Position numbers and translations under genes: made by a program. Below the pieces are notes generated by a model. It ran no database searches and was not told where the DNA came from. It saw nothing but the letters and a program-made list of their open reading frames with translations. From positions 21,741,501 through 21,805,500 of the forward strand of contig JBBDHG010000014.1 in NCBI GenBank assembly GCA_037951165.1: DNA of 64,000 bases, read 5' to 3'. Each line of letters starts with the position of its first letter. Position 1 is the stretch's first letter. This document shows positions 42,493 through 56,900 of this stretch, in pieces. This DNA is from Lophius americanus. Its lineage: Eukaryota > Chordata > Actinopteri > Lophiiformes > Lophiidae.

Positions 42493-43544
42493 ACTTAACT
42501 CTTCTATGTTCTGTTTGAAATATAGTGAATTGTTAATGACGGGAGTACCAATTAGCAATTATTAAATCACGATGATATTATTCCTAAATTTACATTATAT
42601 TCCTGAATTTACATTGACGTTTGATTTGGTTCCAGAGAAATTGCTGTATTTTTTTTTACATTTTTTATACTTTTTATTTACGTTTCGTATCAGCAGTGAT
42701 TTGAGGCAACATGAAGGGACTATATTACAGTTCAGCAAATACACTGTTGGTATAGCAACCTGTTTGGTTTAACATTCTGTTATAAAAGCAGTAAAGTTTA
42801 TTAAAAGACATTTTGGGCTGAAGAATTTATCTGAATTGTTTTCATTTTTAGTTTGCTTTTGCTTAAAGCAACCTAAAGCTAGTTTCAAAAGCTGATAGCA
42901 AAATAAGAGGAATTTAGTAATTGTGTATTTTTATTTTTACTTAACCATTATTTAACAAGGAGAAAAAAAGTATTCGATGAATCTGTAGATTATTGAAATG
43001 ATTAATCGACTATCAAAATAGTCCTTAGTTGCAGCCCTATTCCACAAAGATAACGCTCTGCTCTTTTTAATTTCTCATGTACATAACAACGTGCAATATG
43101 ATGTAAACTGAATGGTAAAATCGTGGAGGGAATTGCCATCTCAATTGTAAGCAAAAAATAGCATTTTAGCCAAAATCGCCCAGTCCTTACTCAAATCAAC
43201 AGCTCACTCAACCTCACATTTGGAATGATTTCAATTGGTCAGTAATCATAACCATCTGAACAACTTGACATGGGTCTAATTGTGATGGCTAAATAACTGG
43301 GGCTGTTGGTAAACATTGTCTGTGGGGTGGACTAGGTCCTGGTCTGTTTTTGTTGTTTTAATAGTTGCTGAAAGGAGAAAAAGACTAGACACACTTGCTT
43401 TTTGTTTCTTGCCCTTAGCCCAAAGAATGCTGTGCCTGTGTTTGGCAAGGTGAACTAATATGTTTTTCTAAACCAATAAACTGTTCTTAACCAATACTAG
43501 TTCCCTCATCAAAGCTAAACATGAACAGTGTACATGGAATTATT

Positions 43545-43650
43545 ATATTAATTGCCCGATAATGGAGAATCTACAAATTATCTTCCGATAATAAAATTTG
43601 AACCGTTAATATGAATCGAAATTGGTATCATTGGATTAACATCTCTAGCA
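43545..43650. mobile_element. hAT-like fragment (weak)
   Basis: Short-period AT repeats (CCGATAATGGAG, TTCCGATAATAAAA, GGTATCATTGGATTAACATC) resemble the end of a hAT-derived element. Boundaries unclear. Confidence 0.3.
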
Positions 43651-46639
43651 CCTGCACATTTCTGTACAGAACAAAGCGCACCAACGCTATTTGCATTGTC
43701 TTGACTTGAAGTGACCAGCTAACACGAGAGTCCAACGTGTCATTGGACATTTCTCAGTTTCAATATGATTACAATCTGCAGTACATGTTTTGCAACAGTC
43801 CAGACATGTTGGACAAGTGTTAAGACCTTTCGGAATTGAGCTTTGGCATATCATCTTTCTTTTATGTATATATCCTCACCTTTTTTACAATCCTATTAGC
43901 TTTCAGTTATTTTTTAACTTAAAATATTAGGGTTTCTCCTAGGGGTACTTATGGATAAATATGAGTTTTTAAGTCTTACTGACAAAAACATTTTGCCCAT
44001 CTCCAATAATACGTTCAAGCATGACGTCTTAACAGAAGAATGATCAGGTTAATTAGATTGTAAATGCAATGTAAAAGCAATTTTCCTGTCTGTAGAGAGG
44101 GAATAGAACTTTGTGCCTATGTGTTACCAACCTTTGTCACTTTGAGACAAATAAAATCTGTCGGATTTATTGCCACTGAAAACTTGCTTCCTTCTGACCA
44201 CTGTCAGAGGGAAGCAGCTATATAAGTTTTCTAAAGACCCTTTTGTGTTCAGCTGACCTCTTTGGTTATAAACTGAGATGGGAGTAAGGGTGTAAGGACA
44301 ACGTGTGGGGTGGGGGAGGGTAGAGGTGTAGTAGTCTGCCTGAATCTCAATCACCAAGGCCCTTCAGCAAGGCTGGCCTTTTGATGGGCCAGCTGCAGCC
44401 ATTCATCTACCCATTTACATTGAAATGCAACAACAGGAAGGGGGGAGGGGCGGACTGTGAGGACATGGGCCTCTGTGCTTGTGCTGGTGGGATGTGAATG
44501 AAAAGCAAAGGCATACCAAAATACCAAAGAGATGAGGTCTGTCAGTTGCAGCCAATGCCCCTACTCACCAATACGTGGAGCCATACTTTATCTCCCAGCA
44601 TGATGTGGGGTGTTATACAAAAGATCTAAGCACCCTTTTTGAAGGGTATGTGCATTTGCAACACTTAGCTCTTTCCTGACTTTGAAACCAGACTGATGTT
44701 TACAAAGAGGGTGTGCTTCCCTCCAGTGTCCATTTTATCAGCTCTCTTAACGTTACACCTATTGGTAATACTGCTTTTTGTTCTTTGCTTTTCTCATACT
44801 TCTTGAGTGATTGCCTTCAGAGAGATGATGCGGTGATTAAGTTCTTAAGGTTTATTAATGAGGCCTGTATGGGCTGCTGAGTTTTAAATTTTTGTTCCTG
44901 GGTCACTTTAATGACAATCATATTGTACTGTTGGGTAGTAGAAGAGGCTTACTCTATAAATCATTCGGGGTTGTAGACAAATGAGGCCAGTATGTCATTT
45001 TCATGAGTTCATCCAGCTTTCCAAGGTAACTCCAGTGTGGTTTGAGGTGTGCATCTCGGTTATGTCCATCCGCGCTATAGCAGTGCATAAAAAATAGTTC
45101 TCAGTCAAAATGAAACGGCATGCTAAAATAGACGAAATGTGAATGGTGGAACTGGTATTTTCTTGTTCTGATATATATTGACATAAAATGTTTTGATTTG
45201 TATGCTGTTACCTTTAGCTACAGTCAACATTTTGTTTGGTAGGTATTATTAGCTGATTAGGCTCAGAGTTCAGACTGTCTGGACGGATGTCCGACATAAA
45301 ATCTGTGCCAGTTCAACAATACAGGTTTGCTTCCACTCTCGCTACCACTAATCGGGACAAACGCACACATTAGTCCGAATGTCTAAATTATTAGTGTGTG
45401 TGCTGAATGTGTAGGTCAGATTAAGTTTTTTCACAGATTATAATGCAGAATGATAAAATAATATTGGTATTGACATCAGCCCCAAAAAACCCAGTATTCT
45501 ACCATGGACCAATGCTGTTTATACATTCTAGGTTGTTGCATCAAATCATGCTTGCATCATTCTCTGACAACATACGCATAAAGATTTATCACTTAAACAC
45601 AGCTTCGATCACAGTTCTCTGTGATCAGTCTTACAAAGCAAGATGTACGCTACTTATACTAATACAAAGTATTCACAATGTGGTATTAGTTCATGTCTGT
45701 GATAGGTAGGAAAGAGTGCTGCATTTTTACCTTCCTCGCATATACTTGGGAGAGATTTTCTGAATATCTTAGTATCTGTGATGATGGCATGCCATTAAGA
45801 TTTATAGTATTTCCTTTTTTTAGTACTCAAAATTTTAAATATTGCAGTTGGGGTCAACTCTATGACATATACATCTAACTTAAGTGTGAGATTCAAGGTA
45901 GGATAGTCTTATTTTGGCAAATGGATCAATTGACAGTACAGCAGTATGTTGTTTGTGTGCCTTGTTCAAAATTGTAATTTGTGTTTAGAAACCAAGCTTG
46001 CTGAAAATATCCATGTTTTGGATTATAATTTTCAAGTCAAATAAATAGAGGGTGACTTAAAGTGTTCCATGTGTTCCCGTGTCTTTTTGGTAGTGTCAGT
46101 GTTACTGTATTTACATGCAGTAATTGTCATTTAATACCACAAATGATATGAGAGAATTTTACAAATGTACAGAGTCTGTACAACAGTCTATTTGTTGGTC
46201 AAGAAAAATATTAATAAAAATATACAATCAATGTTTTTTTTCAAAGCAAGAATAAAGACTGTTTGTCAAAACAGGGATACGACTTCACGATTTTAGCCCG
46301 GTTCACACTTGTAAATGAGCGTGAGGGCTACCGAAAGTCTGACAGTGTCAGTCCGTAGTCATTTGTCGCGCAGTGTATGCGGGGTCACGTGTGTCTATAA
46401 ACAGCTCCTGGACAGGGCTGGGATGATCTGTAGGTTTTCTGGGAAATTCCGGGCCTGATCACTGGCAGGTTTAGCTTCAAGGAAGCCTGAGGTTGTACCC
46501 GACTCCCAGTCCATAAATGAAAATAAAAATCTGTTGAATATCATTTCACCACCTTGTCACACTGTACAAGTAGTTTAGTATTGTATCTTTCTCTGAAAGT
46601 TTAACTTTGTATGTTATTCCTGAGAAATACACATTTCAA

Positions 46640-46722
46640 AATGATCAGTGATGTGTGAAAATCGCAATATTGTACACTATCATCGCAATATGACCATTTC
46701 CCCAAATTGTGCGGCCCTAATA
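46640..46722 (-). mobile_element. hAT-like terminal fragment
   Basis: Minus strand reads TTAGGGCCGCACAATTTGGG, then GGTCATATTGCGATGATAG, matching the AGGGCTGCACGATAT-type terminus of vertebrate hAT elements. Confidence 0.5.
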
Positions 46723-48403
46723 AGTAGTTATAAATGAGAAAGGGCAGTTTGTGGCTGGTAGCAACTGAACGCCAAGGAAGAAAAGGTTCACCGCTGTCAA
46801 AGTCGCTCCGCAAAATAGACCAATAATACTGTCCACGGTTTTCTAGACACCTTCGAGTCAAGATAGGTCAACTGTTAACGCCGTCAACTGTCATGTTTTT
46901 TTTTGGACACAGGATGGCAAAAAATAATGAAGACGGCTTGTTTCTGTCTTGTTAGCATGATGTTAACAAAATAAATAACTGATCTGTCGCGGAGCTTTCA
47001 ACCAAAACATTGACAATTGTCAAAAGTGACAACAGGCTGCAGCAGCCGGAAGGGGTTGTAGAGTGTGGCCACTAATGCCGTGCGGGAGGATCTGACCGTA
47101 CAGTGCGAGCACACCAAGCGTGAGCTTCTGCAAATGTTTTTTTCATACAGTGAGTTGAAATAAAAAAAGGCCACAACTGTTAAGTCGTACAGTGTAAGCC
47201 CAGTTTTATTTGAAAACCTTTTGAATTTGGGAATGTTGATGAGTACTGGAACTTCAACCTGAGCTGGAATGGTGCCATTGACAACTGGAAATTGTAATGG
47301 CGGCATCCATTTTCTCACAAATTTCTTTTGTGATTATTGATATTTTTTACTGTCGTCTAAGACATCATCATGGCAAGGTGTAAATAAAATGTCTCAACTT
47401 TGTTACTGGGAACCAGCAATAATGTCTAACAAAGGACAAAATAAGTCAATGTGGTAAATCAGGTCATCTTCAGTGAGCCTGCTCAGAGACTCCTGAAAAT
47501 ATGGCAACATAGAGCGTTTCTTAAAACTACAGGCAGTAACATGTGTGGCCCATGTATCCTTGCTTGCACATCCACATTGAATCACTGTGCTTCATAGTGA
47601 AGGTTTCCTGATGATAAAAGCTGTTTAAATGAGAAGTTGAAAATAGGAGGACAGCTAACAGAGACATTTGAATTATGCCTGGAGCTACAAGTACAGTAAG
47701 TCTGGAGTAACCATAGACCTGTGATTTGGCAACAAGAGTTAGCCAGAAATTCATCTTAATAGTTCTTTCGAAGCCAGATCCTTCGTCCTTATAAAAATTG
47801 TTCCTTTTCCTTGTGCTCTCTGTATGTTTGTGAGAATTTGTGCATGTTTGCATGTGTGTTTGTGCCACTCTTACTCCCTGCAGTGAGTCTTTTTATAGAA
47901 ACAGCAGCCAACAGTGTTATCTCTGCTGTGGATGTAGGACAGTCTTTTATTCCTCTTCATTACTTATGCAAAGCCAGTTCTCACCCTCAATCTCAGCATG
48001 CAGTAGCCTCTCTGAATGTACAGTTGTCTTAGAAAAAGTTTAGAAGGTTAAGTGTCAAAGCAATGTATTTGTGAATTTTTAGCACTAGCGTAACTTCCGT
48101 AAGTCCAGCTAAGCACTATGCAGATAAACTTGAATTTCGACAGTGCATTAATGCCAAATTTATGTCATGTTTGATTTTTTTTATTTTCAAACTATTCCAC
48201 TTAATTGAAGATTTTGTTTTTGTTAAAACTTTTGACATAATTATGACTCCTTAAGAGTCGGACGCAACAATCCGAGATATAAGTGCTAGAGGTGACCATG
48301 AACAGCCTTTGAACAATCTCACATCATTTGCGATTGCCCACAAAATTTTCACTCGAACACACCACAAAGACTGAACCCCAGAGCCCGCTAGCATTTACTA
48401 GCT

Positions 48404-48437
48404 TGACTGTTATTTGCATGAGTGCAAATAACAGTCA
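48404..48437. repeat. Perfect inverted repeat, 15-bp arms, 4-bp spacer
   Basis: TGACTGTTATTTGCA, TGAG, TGCAAATAACAGTCA. Confidence 0.9.
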
Positions 48438-48635
48438 GTACCTGCAGAAGGAGGTAGTCTGTGTTAGAAGTCTTTACAAAAGCACATATATAAACCATTA
48501 CAGTAGATGGGCAGTTTTGAAATAATCTTGCTGATAACTTTGACAGTGTTTCTTCAGTGGCTTTATTCCAGATGCCATGCACATGTGAAAATATCTTGTA
48601 TTGGAATCCCCGTTGACAGATTCTGTATGTGCCCT

Positions 48636-48695
48636 TTTAACTGTAGTTTTCAGTTCTCTTTTGTTGTAGTTTTCAGTTCTCTTTTGTCTTTTGTC
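48636..48695. repeat. Short tandem duplication
   Basis: GTAGTTTTCAGTTCTCTTTT occurs twice in a row. Confidence 0.85.
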
Positions 48696-51600
48696 ATTTT
48701 AGGGGATTCATTGTTCTTGTTGGGGAAAGTGTATGTGCAGGGTCCAAGATTGAATTTAATCTAAAGCTACCGTTGTTTCATTATGAATGTTTTTCCTATT
48801 GAATTATTAGTAATACTGGACTAAATTTGGAGTGGGTGATTCAAATGGACTTCTTGGTCCATCAAAATTAAAATGAGCATGGTCATTAGTCCCTTGAACT
48901 TCTCGCGAGCCCTGCATAGTATTCCTGTATGTTTACATTGATTGATCGAAATTGGGGAATGGTGATGTACACACTTTCACATTGCTGTTTTGCACAGTGT
49001 CTCAAATTTCATCATTTCTCTATAAACCCTGCCTCTGATGAACTATTATGCTGCTTCTTGACAAACTTGACTCAACTCGCCCTATGTCCTCTGTCTTTCC
49101 ACTGCACCTCGGTTCTCTCTCCTTAACTCTCAAGCTGACACCATTTCCTTTCAGTCTTAACATTTCAGAGCCTATCAGTGCTTTCACACAACAAGAGTAC
49201 CGCTCCCCTCCCGCTGGACAGTCTCCTCCCCAGTCTTCATCTTTTTGCAATAGCCTTGGTTCCTCAGGAAGAACTGCCTGCAGGAAGCTGAGGGCGTTGG
49301 ACTTAACTGTTTGCCTTGTTTCCTCATTTAACAAAAATCATTGTAAAACATTCGCCTCCTGTTTGCCACTTTTAGTCTGTTGCATAAGTTATGGTAATCC
49401 TGCATCATTGCTTCTTAGGTCTTTCCTTTAGTCCCAAAAATATATATGCATAAGTATCATAAGCATCTAGTTTTTTCTATTGGTGGCGTACCTTATTTTA
49501 CAGGTACGCTGATCCTTCAAAAGCTTAGATGGCTCAGACTAATCTGTCATTGTTGCCATGGCAATCATCATATAAATCAGTACAGTAATTTATGAGTAAG
49601 TTGATGTTGCCTAAGCTGAGCTCAATAGTTTTAACTCATCTCTACACCTGCACACACAAATACAATTGCATATACCCGTGAGATAGAAACAATAAGCTCT
49701 ACTACTCTGCATGCACCAGTGCCGTCAAGGCCAATGAATCTGTGTGGAGGAAGGAATCATCCTCATTAGCAGTAACTTTGTCCCGATTAAAGATATATAT
49801 TTCACTGCTGCTCTACTGTCTTACTTTATTGAGCATTGCAACCATTCCATTTGAATTTTTTAGTATGTGTTTGAGTTATGTTTTTAACAATTCACTTCAA
49901 TGACTGCAACCCAAATAAACAAATATTCCCCATTAGCTCAACTAGGAAGCAAGTTTTTAGTATGATTTTTGTCAATGACATTGAGATACATTGGCTTTTC
50001 ATTGAACCAAAACATTGATTTAGAATATGCGTACAATACGTCTTGTTGTAACGCTTTCTGGTGTCATTTCTTTACAGAGTTGTATTGTTAAACTAAACTT
50101 CAGAAGAATATTCTTTAACTTTTCCCTTGTGTATTTAGTTCTGAAAGTACCTATAGTTTCCCCTCGTAGACTTAACTTCATTTAGCATGTTAAATGTCAG
50201 TTTGAGTCTTGAGTACGGCTGCTCACATCAAAATATTCTGGACCGCCTGCTGTAGACATTATCAACTGACGATGATAAAAAAAAAAAAGTTTAACTTAAT
50301 TATCAAAATAAAGAATATTCATGGTCTACAAAAGTGTGCAATAAAACTTCTTCCAAGGCAGCTCAGTTTCCCCAGAATATCATTGTAATTAAAAGCAATA
50401 TTCCCATCATGTTTTGATCCTTACTGAACAAAGGTTCGTTTAGAAATGTGATTTGAATTCACATTATTATCTTAATGAGATCCAAAATGAGTTTGATAGA
50501 TTTTCAGTAAAATCAATATTTCTTTAGCAGTTGCAGTGGTTACTAGTTTACCATAAAATGAATTGGATAGTTATCATACAATGTACATTTTCGTATTAAG
50601 TGTTATTAAAATGAAAGAAAATCTGACACGCATCTCTGTTAGATGAGATAGTCTGGTATATGGAGAATTTCCTGTTTATACCCTCTCAAGACATCACTGA
50701 TGTCTGATGATGTCAATGCCAGGACAAAACTTTTTCAAATATAACCTTCGAAGGATGTCATCCTAGCATTGAGACATGGCTAATGATTGGTTAATGAGTC
50801 CTGTACTGTCTTAACATTAAGGCGTATTACCATTGTCTGTCGTCACCATTTCCGTACTGTGAGTGATTTGCTGTAGTTTTACATAGCTTTAGTTAATACC
50901 CACCCTTTTCTGGTGTTCAAACAGCTTTCCAATGAGGAAGAAATCATAAATTTGAGACAGCAACTTGGGAGTGGTTGTGTGGCTCAGTTCTGACAAAAGG
51001 GAGAGGCACTGACAGTCGAGCCCAACAGAATACAAGGAGAATGTGAAATGGTTCCTCGTTAAGGCGGGCAGTGGCATCCTGCATGATGTACACAAACTCA
51101 CATACTTTACAAGCATCATTAGTTGAACCAAGTAGTTGTTAGAAAATGACCAACCAATTGTGCCTATTATCTGTTGTCACAATAAAATTAGATTGATCTG
51201 CCGCTAATATCTTTGTAAATCACTATACATTGTGCATATACTGCTTTTCCCAAAATGCAGCTTGATAGTCTATCCTCCATTTGTGGATATGAAGTGCTGA
51301 CTTTGTAGCTAGGTTCATCATTTGATCTGTGTGAAGAAAATGTGTGTCAGCTGGGGATATTTAATTTATTGCCTGCATTTTAAGTGGCTGAGAACTGTGT
51401 GGATTAACGGATGGCTGCAAGCATTCAGAACCAACACAGTTGAGTTGCTCTGTGCTGTTAAAGTATGTGAGGGTGTTAATGTCATAATGTACCATGTGCA
51501 GTTACTCCTCCATTTCCAATATTCATACAGCACTGTCCTTGCAGGCAACCATGGCAACAGAAAATGATAAATAGCAGAATTGTAGAAATGCTCAGGTTTT

Positions 51601-52384
51601 CTGTGAGGTTGAATGACCGTCATTCTATGTAGAAAATCAAAACCGTGAATGGGCTGGCTGGCCTTCACTTATTCTTTAATACCATTTTAAAAACAATACA
51701 TTTGCACAATGATCGAAATAAACTTTGCAACTCTTTTAATCTACAATGCTAGACATTTTTGGCATTTTATGCAACTGGATACTGAAGTGCCATACCATAG
51801 TTCTTATCTCAATATACAATATTATGATTGGAGATGGGAATATACATTATTTAGGTAACTCATCTGCTAGAAAGTTCCAAGTAGGTAGTGGTATAAATAA
51901 GAATGAACATTTTTTTCTTATGTGTGCTAGAACAATTTAAGAATTTTATTTTTCTTTTTTTTTCTCATTTCCATGTTATGTCATCACAGTTACCTCTTGT
52001 CTGTTTAACCTGATTACTCATGGAAGTGTAAAAGACCATTAAATTGGCACTGTATGCAGCTCTTTACCCATAAAGATGGTTAAATTAAAGTTATATTAAC
52101 TCATCAAACACAAACATCACACACTCCCATAAGCAATTATTAATGTACCGAAATGGATATATTTTTTACCATTGACATTCATTGTTAGACTGAGTATTCA
52201 CTAAGTGATCCTGAAACCATCTTGTCATGGTGTGACGGAACCAAAGTTTGCCTCTCCCTTACCTAGCCAAGCCCAACTTGAACACGAACATAATTTCTAA
52301 ATCATCCAGTGGGTTCTGACGGGACCCATCAGGCTTTGGTTCGGTATCAGCACACTGAAGTTCACCTCCTCCATATAGTTAGGA

Positions 52385-52448
52385 GAGAGAGTTGAGATGC
52401 CTTTTTGGAACAAAATGAGAGAGTTGAGAAGCCTTTGTGGAACAAGGT
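52385..52448. repeat. 32-bp tandem duplication
   Basis: Two copies of GAGAGTTGAGA-GCCTTT-TGGAACAA, period 32, with small differences. Confidence 0.8.
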
Positions 52449-53202
52449 GTTTGTAAGAAAAGAAGCTATAAGTGATGTGAAGCAGTTAAGGAGTGATAAG
52501 AATACTAACACCTCATATGCAAAAAGTTTGGACAAAGTCGGACCAACGGTTAGGATATTTAAGGCCCAAACAATTTGGAGGATGAAGCTCCCCCCTGTGT
52601 CATAACTGTACAACCGACCTTAACATAAATCACTCTAAATGGGTATACCATTTGAAAATGATCCATGAAATAGTATTTGATTTATCATGCTAACTCAAAG
52701 GGTCTGGTCGGGGATGACGAGTTCATAAAATGCCCGTCTTTTCGGTCATATAATAAGTGCTGTAGAGATGCTGTTTTGACCGGCATTTTACCGTTGAATT
52801 TTGGACAAAGATTTAATACCAGTAGTGTGTGACAAGGACATATTTAATGTTATTCTGCATTATTATACTGCAGAAATTATTGAAAGGGAAAGAAATGATT
52901 GATTAGTGAAAGTAACTTAACTTTGATTATGTAAAAATGTATTTTCATCTCATCAATGAGGATTACTGACTGCCTGACTGAAAAATTGTTGCTCAATGAA
53001 AACCTGGCTGTCTGGCAAAAAGAATAAGCATTTTGAAGCCATTGCCCAGGGCTCCACTGACTCAAAAATGGCATTGTCATTGTTATTGTACAATATGTAT
53101 GTGTAACTCATAGCTTGTAGATCGGCATGGCAAATCAGCATAAGTCCTGTTCCTTGCTGCTCTAACTGCTTATGTGGCTCTGGTGTACGTATTTACTATG
53201 AG

Positions 53203-53490
53203 ATATTTATTCTTGACATCATACAGTGTACAACGAAATTACGATGGTCAGATGGAAGGTCAGTCCTGAGCCGCTGCGACTGAGAGCGCCGCCACTATGG
53301 GCCAAACCTGACCCAATTCCTAGCACACATGTTTTTAATGGTGGGGGAAAACGGAGCACCCGGAGGAAACCCACACAAGCCCAGAGGGAACATGCAAACT
53401 CAACACAGACCTGGGACGGACCGGGGATTGAACCCGAGACCTTCTTGCCGTGAGGTGCAGTGCTTACCACTGCACCACCGAGCCAGCATT
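53203..53490 (-). mobile_element. V-SINE-like retroposon
   Basis: Read on the minus strand: a tRNA-derived head with A box (TGGTGCAGTGGTAAGCACTG) and B box (GGGTTCAATCC), then the V-domain-like core TGTGGGTTTCCTCCGGGTGC, and a 3' end near AATTTCGTTGTACACTG. This is the typical order of the fish V-SINE superfamily (mermaid/DANA-type heads). It is close to full length and moderately diverged. Confidence 0.8.
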
Positions 53491-53807
53491 TATCAAATTG
53501 GTTTGACTTGAAGTTGAGCACTGGACCGGAATTTTTGGTTCTTTTTACAGAGATGCCTTTCCCACTGAGCTCATAAATGGGAATTTAGAAGTACCATAAT
53601 ACATCAGGGAAACTGTAATGCACATTTTTGCTTTTCAAAAAAAATTAACACTTAATTTGACCTTTTATTCTTCTGAAGTTTAACATTAGAAGTCTGAATA
53701 AAGTTCAACTTGCAGTAAATGCATTTCTGAGGTCTTTCAGTAATCCCCGGTGAGCGCGTGCCTGACGGCTTCATTCATGTGCACAATGCCGGCATTTAAT
53801 ATCTAGA

Positions 53808-53900
53808 CCAATGGTGTCAAACTAAATCAAAGGGGGGCCAAATTAAAAGGTGCAGATCACATCGAGGGGTCAAACAGGATTCAAATTAGCCATGTTTAAT
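53808..53900. mobile_element. Possible hAT/Charlie-like fragment
   Basis: AATGGTGTCAAACTAAATCA, then GGGGGGCCAAATTA, resembles the GTGTCAAACTCAAGGCCCG start of a common vertebrate DNA-element repeat. The extent to the right is unknown. Confidence 0.35.
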
Positions 53901-56900
53901 CTGAGGTATTATGGCAATTTTATTATTTTTTTTCTGTTGTATAGAATTCTGGAATAGAAAATACTCAAATTACAGATTAAATTCAAAATAGATCAGCATA
54001 ACTAATTTTTTTGTCTCCCTCTCTATCAGCATAGTTTCATAGAATTATTCCCAAATAAAAGCTTTTATTCACATTCATTAATAACAACCAGAAATGCACC
54101 TCTCCAATTAATTAAAACGTTAAAACGTAAACTTTATTTACTAATACAACAGTCAATGACCATGCGACTTACATATAAGTTTATTATTTGTCGTTAAAAT
54201 TTAGTTTTCTCATCTATATTTCCTCACGGGCTCCGTAGCATCTTAGGGTTAGCCAAGAGTTTATTAGAGTAAAAGGATAAACGCTGATGTCTGACAACAG
54301 AGGAGCAGGAACGCAGGAGAGGAGTAGGAGCGACGGAAAAAAACTGCCCTGATCACACGATAGAGGCCCACTTTACAATATAAAAAGGTTGATTCAGTCG
54401 GTTCCTGTTTGCCCTGTCAAAGTTAAACTCCTAGGCTGTTAGTAGAAAGCAACATGTCCCTGTAACCAAATGCTGAGCCTGAGACAAACTTGACCTGGAC
54501 CTTCGTATTATTTGAAAGTTTGGGCTTTGCCCTGAGCAGAAATGATAAATGTCAGCTTGCACAGAAAAAATAAACTTTATTTGTCTCACCATTTTGAAGC
54601 CAACTCCCCATCTTGCTTTTGTTTAGCCCTCTCCTTTTTGCCTGATCGTGATGCATATAAGCCATTCCTCTTGCCGGAAAAACTGGTAAAATACAACCAG
54701 AATCTCTTTAATTCCTGTCTCGCTAATTGAAAACGCACTGTGGAACCTGAATTTTTTCTTTAAAGCCCATTTGCTGATAGTGTTTGATGACAAACTTGAC
54801 TTAGTAGAATTTTTTTATGACAATTTTCTTGCTGACAGTTTTCGCTCTAAAACCCAAACAACAATAAGTTGCCAGTACTGCTCACAATATCTAACTATTA
54901 ATAGGCCTTCATCTGTGCGCTCTGAAACCAGTTGAAAATCTTTTTTTCTTTCCCTTTTCTCAAGTGTAATGTCCAGTGCTAAAATCTGAGCTAAAATTAT
55001 TTTTTTGTTGTCAAACCGGGGTGAAAATATTTAGATCAATTCAACTAGTTGTGTTTCCATTATTGTTTCACCTCACCATCGATAAAACTTAACATATATT
55101 TAAAGTCCTTGCAAAAAGGGAAAACATTTGTCATAGTTGCACTGCCAAGCTGAAGCTGCCTTCAATGGCACAGGTTTCATAAAGAGAATGCATGCATTCA
55201 AGTTGAGGCTAGCATGTGAAAAGACATCTTTTGAATGTGAGGATTTTTTTTCTCAGTTTTAAGAGCTTGTTACCTTGACAACAGCAGACGATTCGTAGCA
55301 AATGGAGCCGAGCAAGTGAGTTAGGTGAGCTTGCAGCATGGCAGTGCTGAACAAACAAGTGCTGTCGTTAACTGTGTCACGAGTGTGCTGCTGCTGTCTT
55401 CTCATTGTTTTCCATATCCCCTCCCTCCTCTCTACACTTCTCTGCCTTTATTTAATATCAGGCTTATATTTAGCCAGTTTGTTGTTCTGCCAGTGTCCAT
55501 CCATCCAAACACTTCCCATTTCACCTGATTTTTTTTCTCAACTCCCATCTACTCATTAACCCCTATTTCTCCTCTACTGGATTTGCTTTTTCATTACGTG
55601 CAATCGCCAATTTCTGGTCTGATTCTTTATTTTCACCCAATTGTTTGGTCTGTAGGTAAGCTGATTCTGAGAGCAACTGACGTGCTATTTGTGATTGCTC
55701 ATGCTTGAGATTTTGAGGATCAGTGTGCTGTGGACCCTCCCTGCATAGCCAGGCTTTATCAATAATGTAGATGTTTTTGAAGAGGAGCAGTGTGGTGTGC
55801 ATCTCATCATTCTCCCTCCTCCCCCTGGCCCATCTCCTGGCTCCCAGCTCAGCTGTTGCCCCACACCCTTTAGAGTCAGATTTCCACCCTAGAGTCGGAG
55901 CATAGGAAAAAGCAGATGACCGAATCTAATTAGCGAATATATCACAATAAGCTTGGATACCTGATGCTTTTCAATACTGCAGGCCGAAACCAAGCTGTTA
56001 TATTGAGCTGCTGTTGCTTTTTTATTGTTTATTTGGTTTAGTCTATACAAGATGTAGGAATGGGTGAATTATCAATATATCTGCAGAAACCATCACAGAG
56101 CTTTCCAGTGGCAGCCAACCACCTTAATATAGACACTTTACCTTCCGCAAACAAATATTTTTATGCCGATGGCCAAAGGAGGCATCTAGGTTCACCCTTG
56201 TATGTATGGCCGTAAGCATCAGGAGTATGTTCTACCCAGATATCTTCGTAGACTCAGTATTCAATCAATTTTCACACACACACGCTTTATGTCATAGAGT
56301 ATGGTGGCACGAAATACTTGGTTCTGTCTTGCTGAGAATCTTTGCCAATACTACCACTCCTGTGCTTATAGTGTCCTGTCGACTTCCAAACAATTAAACT
56401 AGTCGGTGATAGAGACGGAGATCAGTGCCCTGGTTGCCGTTCAACCTTCTCCAATCCCTCCTCTGATAGGATAGACTGGAGAAGTGCTCTGCGGCCTTTG
56501 GTGGTATATTAGTGGTATATTGGTGGTTGTGCTTTTCCTGTATTAAAGCAGCAGTAAAACAAGTTTGTGGAAATTGAAGCTGTGCTTGTAATCAGATTCC
56601 ACCTGATAGAGAAACAGAACAAAAGGTTTCTGTGTCCTGAAGCCAGTATTAGAGCCACTGTCTCCTCCCTAATCCCATACTACCCCGGGAGGAATTCTTC
56701 TTGTCCACACACATCTTGTCGCACACATTTCTTTTGTCACCACTGGTGACATGAACATTTTAATGTTTTACCTGGGAATTAATCTATAATCATAGATCCA
56801 ATATTCACCTCTTTCCCACTATGGTTATCACTGTTGTCTGTTGTTTATCTGCAGATCTTACAGATAAACTGAATTGATCTAAAAATGCACTTAGGTTCTG

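Larger units (their letters stand above)
42086..43039. mobile_element. hAT-type element (copy 3), rearranged with palindromes
   Basis: Left end TAGTGCTACAACGAATCGAC, right end TAGTTGCAGCCCTA. Shares the GTCATCGGACACTTCC and TCTTCATCGTCTACAGAGCC blocks with copies 1 and 2. The flanking 8-mers (TAGCACAC, TTCCACAA) match only in part, so the target duplication is decayed. Two large palindromes interrupt the middle. Confidence 0.75.

Noticed and set aside
44434..44462. G-rich stretch as a quadruplex regulatory element
   Set aside because: Irregular G runs with no gene or promoter nearby; not enough to support a function.
49020..49431. Overlapping open frames on both strands (127 and 104 codons)
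   Set aside because: The two frames are mirror consequences of a locally C/T-rich stretch. There is no domain, splice-site or initiation context that favours either.
53400..53490. A possible tRNA gene
   Set aside because: The A and B boxes are present, but the sequence continues into the V-SINE core and lacks a foldable acceptor stem, so it is a SINE head.
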